Source: Paracoccus sp. MC1862 (lineage in GTDB: Bacteria > Pseudomonadota > Alphaproteobacteria > Rhodobacterales > Rhodobacteraceae). Taken from it: a DNA stretch of 64,000 bases. The translations under genes were made by a program, and so were the position numbers. Positions 36,679 through 45,046 of the stretch are shown in pieces. Within the stretch, counting starts at the first letter, position 1; each line of letters begins with the position of its first letter. The stretch lies in the NCBI RefSeq assembly GCF_016617715.1, contig NZ_CP067225.1, positions 682,001-746,000 of the forward strand. The letters run 5' to 3'. The notes below the pieces were generated by a model. That model worked only from the letters and a program-made list of their open reading frames with translations, ran no database searches and was not told the DNA's origin.

Positions 36679-36692
36679 TGAACGAACGTTCA
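36679..36692 (+). promoter_or_regulatory. palindromic operator TGAACG-AA-CGTTCA upstream of ivd
   Basis: A perfect 6-bp inverted repeat with a two-base spacer lies 20 bases upstream of the isovaleryl-CoA dehydrogenase start, within an AT-richer stretch that may be the promoter. Sites of this form are typical of TetR-type repressors of acyl-CoA catabolism (LiuQ/FadR groups). No such regulator gene is in the window. Confidence 0.5.
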
Positions 36693-36712
36693 ATAACCGG
36701 GGGAGGGTTGAA

Positions 36713-37873
36713 ATGTTCACGCGGGGGATGGAATTCGACCTTGGCGAGGACGTGAACGCACTGCGCGACCTCGTCCACCGCTGGGCGCAGGAATGGATCA
36801 GGCCCATCGCCACGCAGGTGGACCGCGAGAACGTCTTTCCCGCCGACCTCTGGCGCGAAATGGGAGAGCTTGGCCTGCTGGGCATCACGGTACCCGAGGA
36901 ATACGGCGGCACCGGCATGGGTTATCTTGCCCATACCATTGCGGTCGAGGAAATCGCGCGAGCCTCGGCCTCGGTCAGCCTGTCCTATGGGGCGCATTCG
37001 AATCTCTGCCTCAACCAGTTGAAGCTGAACGGCTCCGAGGAGCAGAAGCGGAAATACCTGCCGAAGCTGTGTTCCGGCGAGCATGTCGGCGCCTTGGCGA
37101 TGTCCGAGGAAGGCGCGGGGTCCGATGTCGTCGGCATGAAGCTGCGGGCCGAGAAGCGGAACGGCTACTACGTCCTGAACGGCAGCAAATACTGGATCAC
37201 CAACGGTCCCGATGCCGATGTGCTGGTGGTCTATGCCAAGACCGACCCCGAGGCGGGCTCGAAGGGCATGACCGCCTTCATCGTGGAAAAGGGCACCAAG
37301 GGCTTCACCCAGGGGCCGCATTTCGACAAGCTGGGGATGCGCGGCTCGAACACGGGCGAGTTGATCTTCGAGGATGCCGAGATTCCCTTCGAGAACGTGC
37401 TGGGCGAGGAGGGCAGGGGCGTGCGCGTGCTGATGTCCGGCCTCGATTACGAACGGCTGGTCCTGTCGGGCATCGGCACCGGCATCATGGCCGCCTGCCT
37501 CGACGAGGTGATGCCCTATGTGCGTGAACGCAAGCAGTTCGGCCAGTTCATCGGGAACTTCCAGTTGATGCAGGGCAAGATCGCCGACATGTATGTCGCG
37601 CTGAACACCGCCCGCGCCTATGTCTACGAGGTCGCACGGGCCTGCGACGCGGGCAAGGTGACGCGGCAGGACGCGGCGGGGGCGGTGCTTTACGCCTCCG
37701 AGCAGGCGATGGCGCAGGCGCATCAGGCCGTGCAGGCGCTGGGCGGCGCGGGCTTCCTGAACGATTCTACCGTCAGCCGGCTCTTCCGCGACGCCAAGCT
37801 GATGGAGATTGGGGCCGGCACCAGCGAAATCCGCCGGATGCTGATCGGCCGCGAGCTGATGGCGCTGGAGTGA
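36713..37873 (+). CDS. ivd: isovaleryl-CoA dehydrogenase
   Basis: A FAD-dependent acyl-CoA dehydrogenase that oxidises isovaleryl-CoA to 3-methylcrotonyl-CoA in leucine breakdown. The 386-residue protein has GITVPEEYGGTGMGYL, the FAD-binding AMSEEGAGSDV and YWITNG. SGLDYERLVLSG holds the catalytic Glu, at the position used by isovaleryl-CoA dehydrogenases and not the Glu of short/medium-chain enzymes. QALGGAGFLND and the GTSEIRRMLIGREL tail are also present. A GGGAGG ribosome site precedes ATG 36713. It heads the leucine cluster; the stop overlaps the GTG of an LprI-like gene. Confidence 0.95.
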   Translation: MFTRGMEFDLGEDVNALRDLVHRWAQEWIRPIATQVDRENVFPADLWREMGELGLLGITVPEEYGGTGMGYLAHTIAVEEIARASASVSLSYGAHSNLCLNQLKLNGSEEQKRKYLPKLCSGEHVGALAMSEEGAGSDVVGMKLRAEKRNGYYVLNGSKYWITNGPDADVLVVYAKTDPEAGSKGMTAFIVEKGTKGFTQGPHFDKLGMRGSNTGELIFEDAEIPFENVLGEEGRGVRVLMSGLDYERLVLSGIGTGIMAACLDEVMPYVRERKQFGQFIGNFQLMQGKIADMYVALNTARAYVYEVARACDAGKVTRQDAAGAVLYASEQAMAQAHQAVQALGGAGFLNDSTVSRLFRDAKLMEIGAGTSEIRRMLIGRELMALE

Positions 37874-38322
37874 TCCGGGCCCTTGCCCTCGCGTTCATGG
37901 CCGCGCTGCCCGCCTCGGCGCAGCAGTATGATCCGGCGCTGATCCCCGCCTGCCTCGGCGCTGCCCCGGACCAGACTACGCGGCGCGCCTGCATCGGCGT
38001 CGCCTTTCAGGCCTGCATGAACGCTGCTGGAGGAGAGACGACCGCCGGGATGCACGGCTGCCTGTCGCCCGAAACCGCCCAATGGGATGAGATGCTGAAC
38101 GCCGCTTATGCCGAGTTGCGCCAGTCCCCGGAGGCGCGGGCGGTGGCGCTGCGGGACGCCCAGCGCGCCTGGATCGCCTTTGTGGACGCCGCCTGCACCT
38201 ATGAGGCCAGCGCCTACGAGGGCGGCTCGCTTGCAGGCGTAGTCGGCGGGACGTGCCGGATGCAGCGCACCGCCGAGCGCGCCTTGGAACTGCGCGACTA
38301 TGTGGAGGAGGGGGGACGGTGA
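37870..38322 (+). CDS. secreted LprI-like (DUF1311) protein, first of two
   Basis: A 150-residue exported protein. It starts at GTG overlapping the ivd stop and has a short signal peptide (MIRALALAFMAALPASAQQ). The mature part carries the DUF1311/LprI pattern: paired cysteines, then CLSPETAQWDEMLNAAYAELRQ and LRDAQRAWIAFVDAACTYEA, followed by a C-terminal TCRMQRTAERALEL. LprI from Mycobacterium inhibits lysozyme, but the role in this family is generally unknown. A paralogue follows with a 4-base overlap. Confidence 0.82.
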   Translation: MIRALALAFMAALPASAQQYDPALIPACLGAAPDQTTRRACIGVAFQACMNAAGGETTAGMHGCLSPETAQWDEMLNAAYAELRQSPEARAVALRDAQRAWIAFVDAACTYEASAYEGGSLAGVVGGTCRMQRTAERALELRDYVEEGGR

Positions 38323-38855
38323 TCCGCTCGCAGATCGCGCAGGCGGGCAGGTGGCCCCTGCACCTGCTGCGCGCCGTTCTTGCAACGCTGTCCTGCGGGT
38401 TGGCCGCCCCCGGCATCGCCATGCCCGCCGATCAGGCCAGGGTGGATGCCGAAGCGATGAATGCCTGCGTCGCAGCGGCACCCGACATGGTGACGGCAAG
38501 CACCTGCATCGGCACCCAGCAGGCAGCCTGCGTGGCGCGGCTGAAGCAGGTCTACAAGGACGTCGGCCCGGTGGACGGACGTGGCCCCTGCCTGGGCGCC
38601 GAACGCGACTATTGGGATGGGCAGCTGAACGACGGCTACACCCGCCTGATGGCGGCCGAGGTGGGAGAGGGCGCCGATGCCTTGCGGCAGGCCGAGCGGG
38701 CCTGGATCGCCTTCCGCGATTCGCTTTGTGCCTATGAAGCCCGATCCTGGGCGAGCCAGCCCGAAGGTGACATGGCCGGACCTGCCTGCCTGACGCGCGA
38801 GACGGCGCTGCAATCCCTGCGGATCGACGGCTATCTGGCGGAGCGGACCCGATGA
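38319..38855 (+). CDS. secreted LprI-like (DUF1311) protein, second of two
   Basis: A 178-residue paralogue of the preceding gene. It begins with GTG overlapping the upstream stop, followed by a hydrophobic export segment (about 15-35). The core CLGAERDYWDGQLNDGYTRLMA and LRQAERAWIAFRDSLCAYEARSW lines up with the first copy, as does the cysteine pattern (ACLTRETALQSLRIDGYL at the end). The stop overlaps the acyl-CoA synthetase start by 4 bases. The pair probably arose by tandem duplication and then diverged. Function unknown. Confidence 0.8.
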   Translation: MIRSQIAQAGRWPLHLLRAVLATLSCGLAAPGIAMPADQARVDAEAMNACVAAAPDMVTASTCIGTQQAACVARLKQVYKDVGPVDGRGPCLGAERDYWDGQLNDGYTRLMAAEVGEGADALRQAERAWIAFRDSLCAYEARSWASQPEGDMAGPACLTRETALQSLRIDGYLAERTR

Positions 38856-40399
38856 ACCCGACGCTCGACAGCACCGATTACGATCGGCTTCGCCGCGAGT
38901 TCCGCTGGAACTGGCCCGCGCGGTTGAACATGGCGGATCAGGCCGTCGGCGACTGGGCGCGGGCCGAGCCTGGGCGGACGGCGATCATCGAATATGACGG
39001 CACGCCGCGCCCCATCACCTACGGCGAGCTTGCGGCGCGGGCGGACCGCCTGGCCCACGCGCTGGGGGCGATCCGGGGGGAGAGGATCGGGGTGTTCCGC
39101 ACCCAGTCCGCCTGGACCGCCGCCGCCCATGCCGCGGTCTGGAAATCCGGCGCGATCTCGGTCCCGCTGTTCAAGCTGTTCGGGGACGAGGCGCTGCGCC
39201 TGCGCCTGACCGATGCCGGGATCGGAACGGTCATCACCGACCCCGAGGGCCGCGCGATGCTGGCCCCCTCCGGCCTCAACGTGATCGTCCCCGAGGAGGA
39301 CGACCTGCCCGACGCCGGACCTTTCCCGACAGCCGAGACCAGCCCGGAAGACCCTGCAGTGATGATCTATACCTCGGGCACCACCGGCAGCCCCAAGGGC
39401 GCGCTGCACGGGCACCGGATGCTGACCGGCCACCTGCCGGGGGTGGAAATGAGCCACGACCTGCTGGAACCCGGCCGCGACGTGCTGTGGACCCCGGCGG
39501 ACTGGGCCTGGATCGGGGGGCTTTTCGACGTGGCGATGCCGGCCTTTGCCCTCGGCGTGCCAGTCGTGGCCGCGCGCCTGCCCAAATTCGACGTGGATAC
39601 CTGCGTGGCGCTGATCCGAGACTGCGGCGTGACGGCGACTTTCCTGCCGCCGACCGCGCTGCGGATGCTCAAGGCGGCGGAGGCGACGGTCCCTGGCCTG
39701 CGATCCGTCGCCTCGGGCGGCGAGACGCTGGGGGCCGAGATGCTCGACTGGGGCCGCCGCGCCTTCGGCCTGACGATCAACGAGTTCTACGGTCAGACCG
39801 AATGCAACATGGTCGCCGCCTCGGCCTCGTCGATGTTTCCCGCGCGCCCCGGCTCCATCGGCAAGGCGGTGCCCGGCTTCGACCTGCAAGTGATCGATGA
39901 GCAGGGCCAGCCCACGGACGGAGAGGGCGACATCGCCATCCGCCGCGGCGCGGGCTCCATGATGCTGGGTTACTGGAACCGCCCTGAAGCCACGGCCGAG
40001 AAGTTCCGCGGCGACTGGCTGGTCACCGGCGACCGCGGCGTGATCGAGGACGGCTATGTCCGCTTCGTCGGGCGCGACGACGACGTGATCACATCCGCCG
40101 GCTACCGTATCGGCCCGTCGGAAATCGAGGACGTGCTGATCAAGCACCCCGCCGTCGCCGCTGCGGGCGTGATCGGCAAACCCGACCCGCTGCGGACGGA
40201 AATCGTCGTGGCCTATGTCGTGCTTCGCCGAGGCTTCGCGCCCTCGGACGCTTTGGCGAGGGAATTGCAGGACCACGCCCGCACCCATTGCGCCGCGCAC
40301 AGCTACCCGCGCGAGGTGGTCTTCCTCGACGCGCTGCCGATGACTGTGACGGGCAAGGTCATGCGGCGCGAGTTGCGCAAGCTGGCGGAGGGCACATGA
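38852..40399 (+). CDS. AMP-forming acyl-CoA synthetase
   Basis: A 515-residue adenylate-forming ligase with IYTSGTTGSPKG (near residue 171-182), FYGQTECN, the hinge-motif region VTGDRGVIEDGYVRFVGRDDD and the catalytic-lysine end VTGKVMRRELR. It resembles medium- and branched-chain acyl-CoA synthetases more than Acs/PrpE. Given its overlap with the LprI-like gene behind ivd, activation of isovalerate or related branched acids, feeding Ivd, is the likely job. That is inferred from context. It ends 26 bases before the convergent ompW gene. Confidence 0.82.
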   Translation: MNPTLDSTDYDRLRREFRWNWPARLNMADQAVGDWARAEPGRTAIIEYDGTPRPITYGELAARADRLAHALGAIRGERIGVFRTQSAWTAAAHAAVWKSGAISVPLFKLFGDEALRLRLTDAGIGTVITDPEGRAMLAPSGLNVIVPEEDDLPDAGPFPTAETSPEDPAVMIYTSGTTGSPKGALHGHRMLTGHLPGVEMSHDLLEPGRDVLWTPADWAWIGGLFDVAMPAFALGVPVVAARLPKFDVDTCVALIRDCGVTATFLPPTALRMLKAAEATVPGLRSVASGGETLGAEMLDWGRRAFGLTINEFYGQTECNMVAASASSMFPARPGSIGKAVPGFDLQVIDEQGQPTDGEGDIAIRRGAGSMMLGYWNRPEATAEKFRGDWLVTGDRGVIEDGYVRFVGRDDDVITSAGYRIGPSEIEDVLIKHPAVAAAGVIGKPDPLRTEIVVAYVVLRRGFAPSDALARELQDHARTHCAAHSYPREVVFLDALPMTVTGKVMRRELRKLAEGT

Positions 40400-40425
40400 T
40401 CTCCGCCAGTCCCCATGCGTCCCTG

Positions 40426-41034
40426 TCAGAACTTGAAGACGTAGGTGGCCTGCACGGCGAAGGGGTCGATCTCGACCTCGCCGATCTTCTCGCCGTTCAG
40501 CTTCACATCGGCATCGATGTCGATCCAGCGGACCGTGGCGCGGACGGCGGACTTGTCGTTCAGCCACCAGTCGGCGCCCGCCTGCAGCGCAAGGCCCCAG
40601 CTATGCTCAATATCCAGGTCGTTGCCGTCCAGCGCCCCACTCGTCGATTCATCCCAGAAGCTGGTGTAGTTCAGCCCGATTCCCGCATAGGGCTTGAAGA
40701 CCGAACCGGTATCCCAGTGATAGTTGACGCTCAGCGTCGGCGGCAGGTGCTTGACCGAGCCGACCTTGCCCAGACCATCAATGTCGATGTCATGCTTGAA
40801 GGGCGTGGCAGCCAGCAGCTCGATGCCGATGTTGTCGCGCAGGAAATATTCCACCGTCAGAGTCGGGCGCAGGTCGTTGCCGACCTCGACGTCAAGGTTC
40901 CCGGCGACGGTGCCGTTGTCGTCCTTGGGCATGACGCTGCCCAGGCCCAGGCCGATGGTCCAGTCGCCTGCCTGCTGGGCAAGCGCGGGCATCGCCAGGG
41001 CGGCGACAAGGGCGGCAAGGCTGATCGTTTTCAT
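40426..41034 (-). CDS. ompW: OmpW-family outer membrane protein
   Basis: A 202-residue precursor with signal peptide (MKTISLAALVAALAMPALAQ) and an eight-stranded barrel pattern. Family features include GLGLGSVMPKDD at the start of the mature protein, LRPTLTVEYFLRDNIGIELLAATPFKHDI (in pieces), LPPTLSVNYHW, FKPYAGIGLNYT, and a C-terminal YVFKF with the terminal Phe signature for Bam insertion. OmpW forms a narrow hydrophobic channel. An FNR-type box 59 bases upstream suggests induction under low oxygen, as in E. coli. The gene is set against the strand of the leucine cluster. Confidence 0.92.
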   Translation of the reverse strand: MKTISLAALVAALAMPALAQQAGDWTIGLGLGSVMPKDDNGTVAGNLDVEVGNDLRPTLTVEYFLRDNIGIELLAATPFKHDIDIDGLGKVGSVKHLPPTLSVNYHWDTGSVFKPYAGIGLNYTSFWDESTSGALDGNDLDIEHSWGLALQAGADWWLNDKSAVRATVRWIDIDADVKLNGEKIGEVEIDPFAVQATYVFKF

Positions 41035-41092
41035 CGCTGTTCTCCCGTTCGATCATCTGCCGCTGACCTGCGCCCGCGCGCGGAACAGTCAC

Positions 41093-41106
41093 ATGATCCA
41101 GATCAA
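41093..41106 (-). promoter_or_regulatory. FNR/FnrP-type box upstream of ompW
   Basis: The minus strand reads TTGATCTGGATCAT, 13 of 14 positions matching the FNR consensus TTGAT-N4-ATCAA. It lies about 59 bases upstream of the ompW start codon and 69 bases before mccB on the other strand. It could act on either gene, but ompW is a known FNR target in other bacteria. Confidence 0.6.
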
Positions 41107-41174
41107 ACCTTTCGCCGCGTGAACGCCCCCGCGACAACGCGCCGCACCCCTTGGCCCTTACAGGATCATCCGGC

Positions 41175-42779
41175 ATGAAATTGAAATCGGCGGCCCTGAC
41201 CTCGTCCGACGCCTTCCGCACCAACCGGCAGGCGCATCTGTCCATGCTGGACACAATCCGGCAGGCGGCCGAGGCCGCGGCCCAGGGCGGCGGCGCGGAT
41301 GCGCTGGCCCGCCACGCCTCGCGCGGCAAGATGCCCCCGCGGGAACGGGTGGCGAACCTGCTCGACCCCGGCTCGCCCTTTCTGGAAATCGGCGCGACGG
41401 CCGCGCACGGGATGTATGACGGCGCGGCCCCCGGCGCGGGCGTGATCGCGGGCGTCGGGCGGGTGCACGGCCTTGACGTGATGGTCGTCGCCAACGACGC
41501 CACCGTGAAGGGCGGCACCTATTACCCGACGACGGTGAAAAAGCATCTCCGCGCGCAGGAGATCGCGGAAGCCTGCCATCTGCCCTGCGTCTATCTGGTG
41601 GACTCGGGCGGCGCGAACCTTCCCAATCAGGACGAGGTCTTCCCCGACCGCGACCATTTCGGCCGCATCTTCTATAATCAGGCGCAAATGAGCGCCAAGG
41701 GCATCCCCCAGATCGCCGTGGTGATGGGAAGCTGCACGGCGGGCGGCGCCTATGTCCCCGCCATGTCGGACGTCACCATCATCGTCCGCAACCAAGGCAC
41801 GATCTTCCTCGCCGGCCCGCCGCTGGTGAAGGCCGCGACCGGAGAGGTCGTCAGCGCCGAGGACCTGGGCGGCGGCGACGTCCACACGCGGCTGTCCGGC
41901 GTGGCCGACTATCTCGCCGAGGACGACTCCCACGCCCTCGCGCTCGCCCGCCGCGCCGTCAGCCACCTGAACCGCCGCCTGCCGCAGACAGTGGTCTGGC
42001 AGTCGCCGGAAGCGCCTCTCTACGACCCCGAGGAGATCCTGGGCGTCGTCCCCGCCGACCTGCGCACCCCCTACGACATCCGCGAGGTCATCGCCCGCAC
42101 GGTGGACGGCAGCCGGTTCGACGAGTTCAAACCCCGCTTTGGCGAGACGCTGGTCACCGGCTTCGCCCATCTCGAGGGCTGCCCTGTCGGCATCATCGCC
42201 AACAACGGCGTCCTGTTCTCGGAAGCCGCCATCAAGGGCGCACATTTCATCGAGCTTTGCTCTCAGCGGTCGATCCCGCTGGTCTTCCTGCAGAACATCA
42301 CCGGCTTCATGGTCGGCCGGAAATATGAGAATGAGGGCATCGCCCGCCACGGCGCCAAGATGGTGACGGCGGTGGCGACGACCTCGGTCCCCAAGATCAC
42401 CATGTTGGTCGGAGGCTCCTTCGGCGCGGGCAACTACGGCATGGCCGGCCGCGCCTATTCCCCGCGCTTCCTCTGGAGCTGGCCCAACTCGCGCATCAGC
42501 GTCATGGGCGGCGAGCAGGCGGCTGGCGTCCTCGCCACCGTCCGCCGCGAGGGGATCGAGCGCAAGGGCGGCACTTGGAGCGCGGAAGAAGAAGCCGAGT
42601 TCAAGCGCCCCACGATCGAAATGTTCGACCGCCAGTCGCACCCCCTCTACGCCTCGGCCCGGCTTTGGGACGATGGCGTCGTCGACCCGCGCAAGACCCG
42701 CGACGTGCTGTCGCTGTCCCTGCGCGCCAGCCTGAATGCACCCATCGAGCCCACCCGCTTCGGCGTCTTCAGGATGTGA
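41175..42779 (+). CDS. mccB: 3-methylcrotonyl-CoA carboxylase, carboxyltransferase (beta) subunit
   Basis: This subunit transfers carboxybiotin's CO2 to 3-methylcrotonyl-CoA in leucine catabolism. The 534-residue protein has both halves of the acyl-CoA carboxylase transferase fold. Features are the [19 protein letters not shown]-terminus, [31 protein letters not shown], the oxyanion segment [17 protein letters not shown], and [20 protein letters not shown]. The last elements separate MCC from propionyl-CoA carboxylase. ATG 41175 is taken rather than an upstream in-frame ATG at 41151. mccA follows after a 100-base gap that contains repeat copy B. Confidence 0.94.
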   Translation: MKLKSAALTSSDAFRTNRQAHLSMLDTIRQAAEAAAQGGGADALARHASRGKMPPRERVANLLDPGSPFLEIGATAAHGMYDGAAPGAGVIAGVGRVHGLDVMVVANDATVKGGTYYPTTVKKHLRAQEIAEACHLPCVYLVDSGGANLPNQDEVFPDRDHFGRIFYNQAQMSAKGIPQIAVVMGSCTAGGAYVPAMSDVTIIVRNQGTIFLAGPPLVKAATGEVVSAEDLGGGDVHTRLSGVADYLAEDDSHALALARRAVSHLNRRLPQTVVWQSPEAPLYDPEEILGVVPADLRTPYDIREVIARTVDGSRFDEFKPRFGETLVTGFAHLEGCPVGIIANNGVLFSEAAIKGAHFIELCSQRSIPLVFLQNITGFMVGRKYENEGIARHGAKMVTAVATTSVPKITMLVGGSFGAGNYGMAGRAYSPRFLWSWPNSRISVMGGEQAAGVLATVRREGIERKGGTWSAEEEAEFKRPTIEMFDRQSHPLYASARLWDDGVVDPRKTRDVLSLSLRASLNAPIEPTRFGVFRM

Positions 42780-42797
42780 CGATGCAAAGCATCCCTG

Positions 42798-42860
42798 GTC
42801 TTTCTTCATCGCACAAATATCCTCCGGGGGTCCGGGGGTGGAAAACCCCCGGTGCGGCCG
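42798..42860 (+). repeat. dispersed palindromic repeat, copy B
   Basis: The gap between mccB and mccA carries TTTCTTCATCGCACAAATATCCTCCGG followed by a long hairpin: CCGGGGG-TGGAAAA-CCCCCGG. It shares the T-rich start and AAATATCC core of copies A and C, with a variant loop. It sits between two genes whose products must be made together, so the stem could affect the relative expression of mccA. Confidence 0.6.
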
Positions 42861-42879
42861 GGCAGCATGGGACAACCGC

Positions 42880-44811
42880 ATGTTCAGCAAGATCCTGATC
42901 GCCAACCGGGGCGAGATCGCCTGCCGCGTCATCGACACCTGCCGCAAGCTCGGCGTCGGCACCGTCGCGGTCTATTCCGACGCCGACCGGGGTGCGCGCC
43001 ATGTCTCGATGGCCGACGAGGCCGTCCATATCGGCGGCCCCGCGCCCAAGGACAGCTACCTGCGCGGCGACGCCATCATCCGGGCGGCGCTGGATACCGG
43101 CGCGCAGGCGATCCATCCGGGCTATGGCTTCCTGTCCGAAAACCCCGACTTCGTGGATGCGGTGACGGCCGCCGGGCTGGTCTTCATCGGCCCCTCGGCC
43201 AAGGCGATCCGCGCGATGGGCCTCAAGGATGCGGCCAAGGCGCTGATGGAACAGGCGGGCGTTCCGGTCGTCCCCGGCTATCATGGAAAGAACCAGGACG
43301 CGGCCTTTCTGGCCGATCAGGCCGAGCGGATCGGCTATCCCGTGCTGATCAAGGCCGTGGCGGGTGGCGGCGGCAAGGGGATGCGGCTGGTCGAGCGCGC
43401 GCAGGACTTCGCGGACGCGCTCGCATCCGCACAGGGCGAGGCGCAGACCGCCTTTGGCAACCCTGCCGTGCTGATCGAGAAATACATCACCGCCCCCCGC
43501 CATATCGAGGTGCAGGTCTTCGGCGACGGCACCATCGCCGTCCACCTGTTCGAGCGGGACTGTTCCCTCCAGCGCCGCCACCAGAAGGTGATCGAGGAAG
43601 CCCCGGCCCCGGGCATGACCCCCGAGGTCCGCGCCGCGATGGGCGCCGCCGCCGTCCGCGCCGCCGAGACCATCGGCTATGCCGGCGCCGGCACCATCGA
43701 GTTCATCGTGGACGGAAGCCGCGGCCTGCGCTCCGATGGCTTCTGGTTCATGGAGATGAACACCCGCCTGCAGGTCGAGCATCCCGTGACCGAGGCCATC
43801 ACCGGCGTCGATCTGGTCGAATGGCAGCTTCGCGTTGCCTCGGGCGAGCCGCTGCCCAAACAGCAGGACGAACTGACCATCACCGGCCACGCCTTCGAGG
43901 CGCGGCTTTACGCCGAAGACGTGCCTGCAGGCTTCCTGCCGGCGACGGGCAAGCTCGCGCACCTCAGGTTCGCCGAGAACGCCCGCAACGAGACCGGCGT
44001 GCGGCAGGGCGACAGCATCAGCCCGTGGTACGACCCGATGATCGCCAAGGTCATCACCCACGGCCCCACCCGCGCCATTGCCCTGCGCGCTTTGGAAACC
44101 GCTCTGGTGGATACCGAGGTCGCGGGCACCGTCACCAACATCGACTTCCTGATCGCCCTGACCCGGCATCAGGGCTTCCGCAAGGGCGAGGTCGATACCG
44201 GCCTGATCGCCCGCGATCTCGACCAACTGCTCGATCAGGCCGAGCCGTCCCCCGAGACCCGCGCGCTTGCCGCGCTGGGCGTGGCTGGACTGCATGACCC
44301 CAAGGTGCGCGGCGGCGTCACGCTCTGGTCACCGCTCAGGCGCACCGTGACATGGGAGGGCGGTGAGGGCGTCGTCGAGGTGCTCGGCCCCGGCCGCGCC
44401 CGCGTCACGCTGGATGGCACCGCCCATGACGTCCTCTGGCAAGGTGAACGCTGGTGGGTGAACGGCGCCCCCCGCCGTTCTCGCATCGTGACCCATCCGG
44501 CGGGCGTCAGCGTCTTCGGCGGCCGCAGCCTGACGCTGGTGCCGCAGGACCCGCTGGACCGGCAGGCCGAGGCGGCGGGGGGCGGACTCACGCTTTCCCC
44601 CATGCCGGGGCTGGTCAAGGCGGTCTTCGTGGAATCCGGTCAGCAGGTTTCGGCGGGCGACCGGCTGGCGATCCTTGAGGCCATGAAGATGGAACACACC
44701 CTGACCGCCGCCCGCGACGGCACTGTGGCCGAGGTGCTGGCCGCTGCAGGCGACCAGGTCGAGGCGGGCGCCCCGCTGATCCGGCTGGAAGACGAACACG
44801 CCCCGGCCTAG
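42880..44811 (+). CDS. mccA: 3-methylcrotonyl-CoA carboxylase, biotin-containing (alpha) subunit
   Basis: The subunit carboxylates its own biotin with ATP and bicarbonate. Domains of the 643-residue protein: N-terminal biotin carboxylase (KILIANRGEIACRV, ATP-grasp with KAVAGGGGKGMRLV near 160-175, EMNTRLQVEHPVTE), a BT-like middle part, and a C-terminal biotinyl domain with EAMKMEH, biotin on about Lys603. BirA at the start of the window would attach biotin. ATG 42880 was chosen from the start MFSKILIANRGEIA. With mccB it forms the leucine-specific carboxylase. Confidence 0.95.
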   Translation: MFSKILIANRGEIACRVIDTCRKLGVGTVAVYSDADRGARHVSMADEAVHIGGPAPKDSYLRGDAIIRAALDTGAQAIHPGYGFLSENPDFVDAVTAAGLVFIGPSAKAIRAMGLKDAAKALMEQAGVPVVPGYHGKNQDAAFLADQAERIGYPVLIKAVAGGGGKGMRLVERAQDFADALASAQGEAQTAFGNPAVLIEKYITAPRHIEVQVFGDGTIAVHLFERDCSLQRRHQKVIEEAPAPGMTPEVRAAMGAAAVRAAETIGYAGAGTIEFIVDGSRGLRSDGFWFMEMNTRLQVEHPVTEAITGVDLVEWQLRVASGEPLPKQQDELTITGHAFEARLYAEDVPAGFLPATGKLAHLRFAENARNETGVRQGDSISPWYDPMIAKVITHGPTRAIALRALETALVDTEVAGTVTNIDFLIALTRHQGFRKGEVDTGLIARDLDQLLDQAEPSPETRALAALGVAGLHDPKVRGGVTLWSPLRRTVTWEGGEGVVEVLGPGRARVTLDGTAHDVLWQGERWWVNGAPRRSRIVTHPAGVSVFGGRSLTLVPQDPLDRQAEAAGGGLTLSPMPGLVKAVFVESGQQVSAGDRLAILEAMKMEHTLTAARDGTVAEVLAAAGDQVEAGAPLIRLEDEHAPA

Positions 44812-44839
44812 GCTGGCCGCATCAACGAGGGAGAACCCC

Positions 44840-45046
44840 ATGAAACTCAGCGCGCGCAACGTCCTCAGAGGCACCGTGACCGAGATCACCAAGGGCGCCG
44901 TCAACGCCATCGTCCGCATCGACGTTGGCGGTTCGGTGATCACGTCCTCGATCACCAATGCGGCGGTCGAGGATCTGGGGCTGAAGGTCGGCGAGCAGGC
45001 CTATGCCGTCATCAAGGCCAGCGACGTCATGGTGGGCCGCGACTGA
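44840..45046 (+). CDS. molybdopterin/molybdate-binding Mop (TOBE) protein
   Basis: A 68-residue molbindin: SARNVLRGTVTEITKGAVNAIV, then SSITNAAVEDLGLKVGEQAYAVIKASDVMVG. This is a single TOBE/Mop domain that stores or buffers molybdate as a hexamer in other bacteria. Its stop overlaps the GST start. It is unexpected in a leucine-degradation cluster, and no molybdoenzyme or modABC gene is near. Length and motif are typical, so identity is good while its link to the cluster is unexplained. Confidence 0.88.
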   Translation: MKLSARNVLRGTVTEITKGAVNAIVRIDVGGSVITSSITNAAVEDLGLKVGEQAYAVIKASDVMVGRD

